A stretch of 64,000 nucleotides of DNA. It comes from a virus. Shown here in pieces: positions 63,948 through 64,000 of the stretch; position 1 is the first letter of the stretch, and every line of letters starts with the position of its first letter. The stretch covers positions 1 to 64,000 of the IMG/VR virus record IMGVR_UViG_3300020370_000002; one strand, written 5' to 3'. Position numbers and translations under genes: made by a program. The notes beneath the pieces were generated by a model, which saw only the letters and a list, made by a program, of their open reading frames with translations, was not told where the DNA came from and did not search any database.

Positions 63948-64000
63948 AAAATTTATTTAAACGTCAGAAGAACTGGAAAGACCCAGACCCTGACGAGGTC
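63944..64000 (+). CDS. 5' end of a small gene cut by the window edge
   Basis: ATG 63944 overlaps the previous stop (ATGA) and the frame MKNLFKRQKNWKDPDPDEV is open to the window end. If the sequence were circular it would continue in frame into positions 1-45. No family recognised. Confidence 0.5.
   Translation, partial: MKNLFKRQKNWKDPDPDEV

Noticed and set aside
1-64000. CRISPR array, insertion sequence, integrase or attachment site
   Set aside because: No regularly spaced repeats, transposase or recombinase motifs were found; the only repeats are fibre-coding ones.

Overview
The window is most of the genome of a lytic-looking tailed phage with a long non-contractile tail (siphovirus). The virion genes are a lambda/HK97-type set: large terminase, HK97-type portal, a protease-capsid fusion, a tail tube, a G/GT frameshift pair, a tape measure of 1096 residues, and homologues of lambda gpM, gpL, gpK, gpI and gpJ. 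No integrase, repressor or attachment site was recognised. The host should be a Gram-negative bacterium, because there are lipoprotein signals and a spanin-like pair. The phage IscU is of the proteobacterial ISC type, with the LPPVK motif and Cys37/Cys63/Cys106 at the same positions as in E. coli IscU. This points to a proteobacterium with an ISC system, probably marine, although the glutamine riboswitch at the left end belongs to a class best known from cyanobacteria and their phages. The host is therefore not settled.

Layout. Positions 1-37746 are on the plus strand. They hold a riboswitch with a 17-residue peptide, a DUF1353 protein, a holin-like protein, packaging and head genes (1.0-8.7 kb), the tail shaft and tip (8.7-23.8 kb), and a very large fibre region (23.8-37.0 kb) that ends in a lipoprotein. 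The fibre region looks like three successive fibre cassettes, each closed by a related small assembly-chaperone gene. A bidirectional terminator at about 37.75 kb separates this half from the minus-strand half.

Positions 37755-63173 are on the minus strand. Read in the direction of transcription, from high to low coordinates, they hold: envelope and lysis genes (spanin-like pair, lysozyme), ThyX, a dGTP/dATP-hydrolase-like protein, HTH proteins, a PC4-like protein, a split NAD-dependent DNA ligase, a four-repeat DNA-binding protein, the DnaB-type helicase, tRNA-Trp, primase, family A DNA polymerase, IscU, IscA, PhoH, a UvsW-like helicase, an ssDNA-binding protein, the SbcD/SbcC (gp47/gp46) pair, a Hjc-like nuclease, a flap exonuclease, and class I ribonucleotide reductase. 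At 63.2 kb two divergent promoters start this block and a short plus-strand operon that encodes ribosomal protein bS21.

How it fits together. The minus block makes nucleotides, replicates and recombines DNA, and lyses the cell; the plus block packages and builds the particle. Both use the same promoter type, TTGACA-17 bp-TATAAT, usually after an A/T-rich run ending in TTC. Several copies put the start codon almost at the expected transcription start, which suggests leaderless messages. The most interesting elements are the phage Fe-S assembly pair coupled to DNA polymerase (with a gpL tail-tip protein that keeps the four Fe-S cysteines), the glutamine riboswitch and its micro-peptide, phage bS21, and the in-frame internal start inside the protease-capsid gene.
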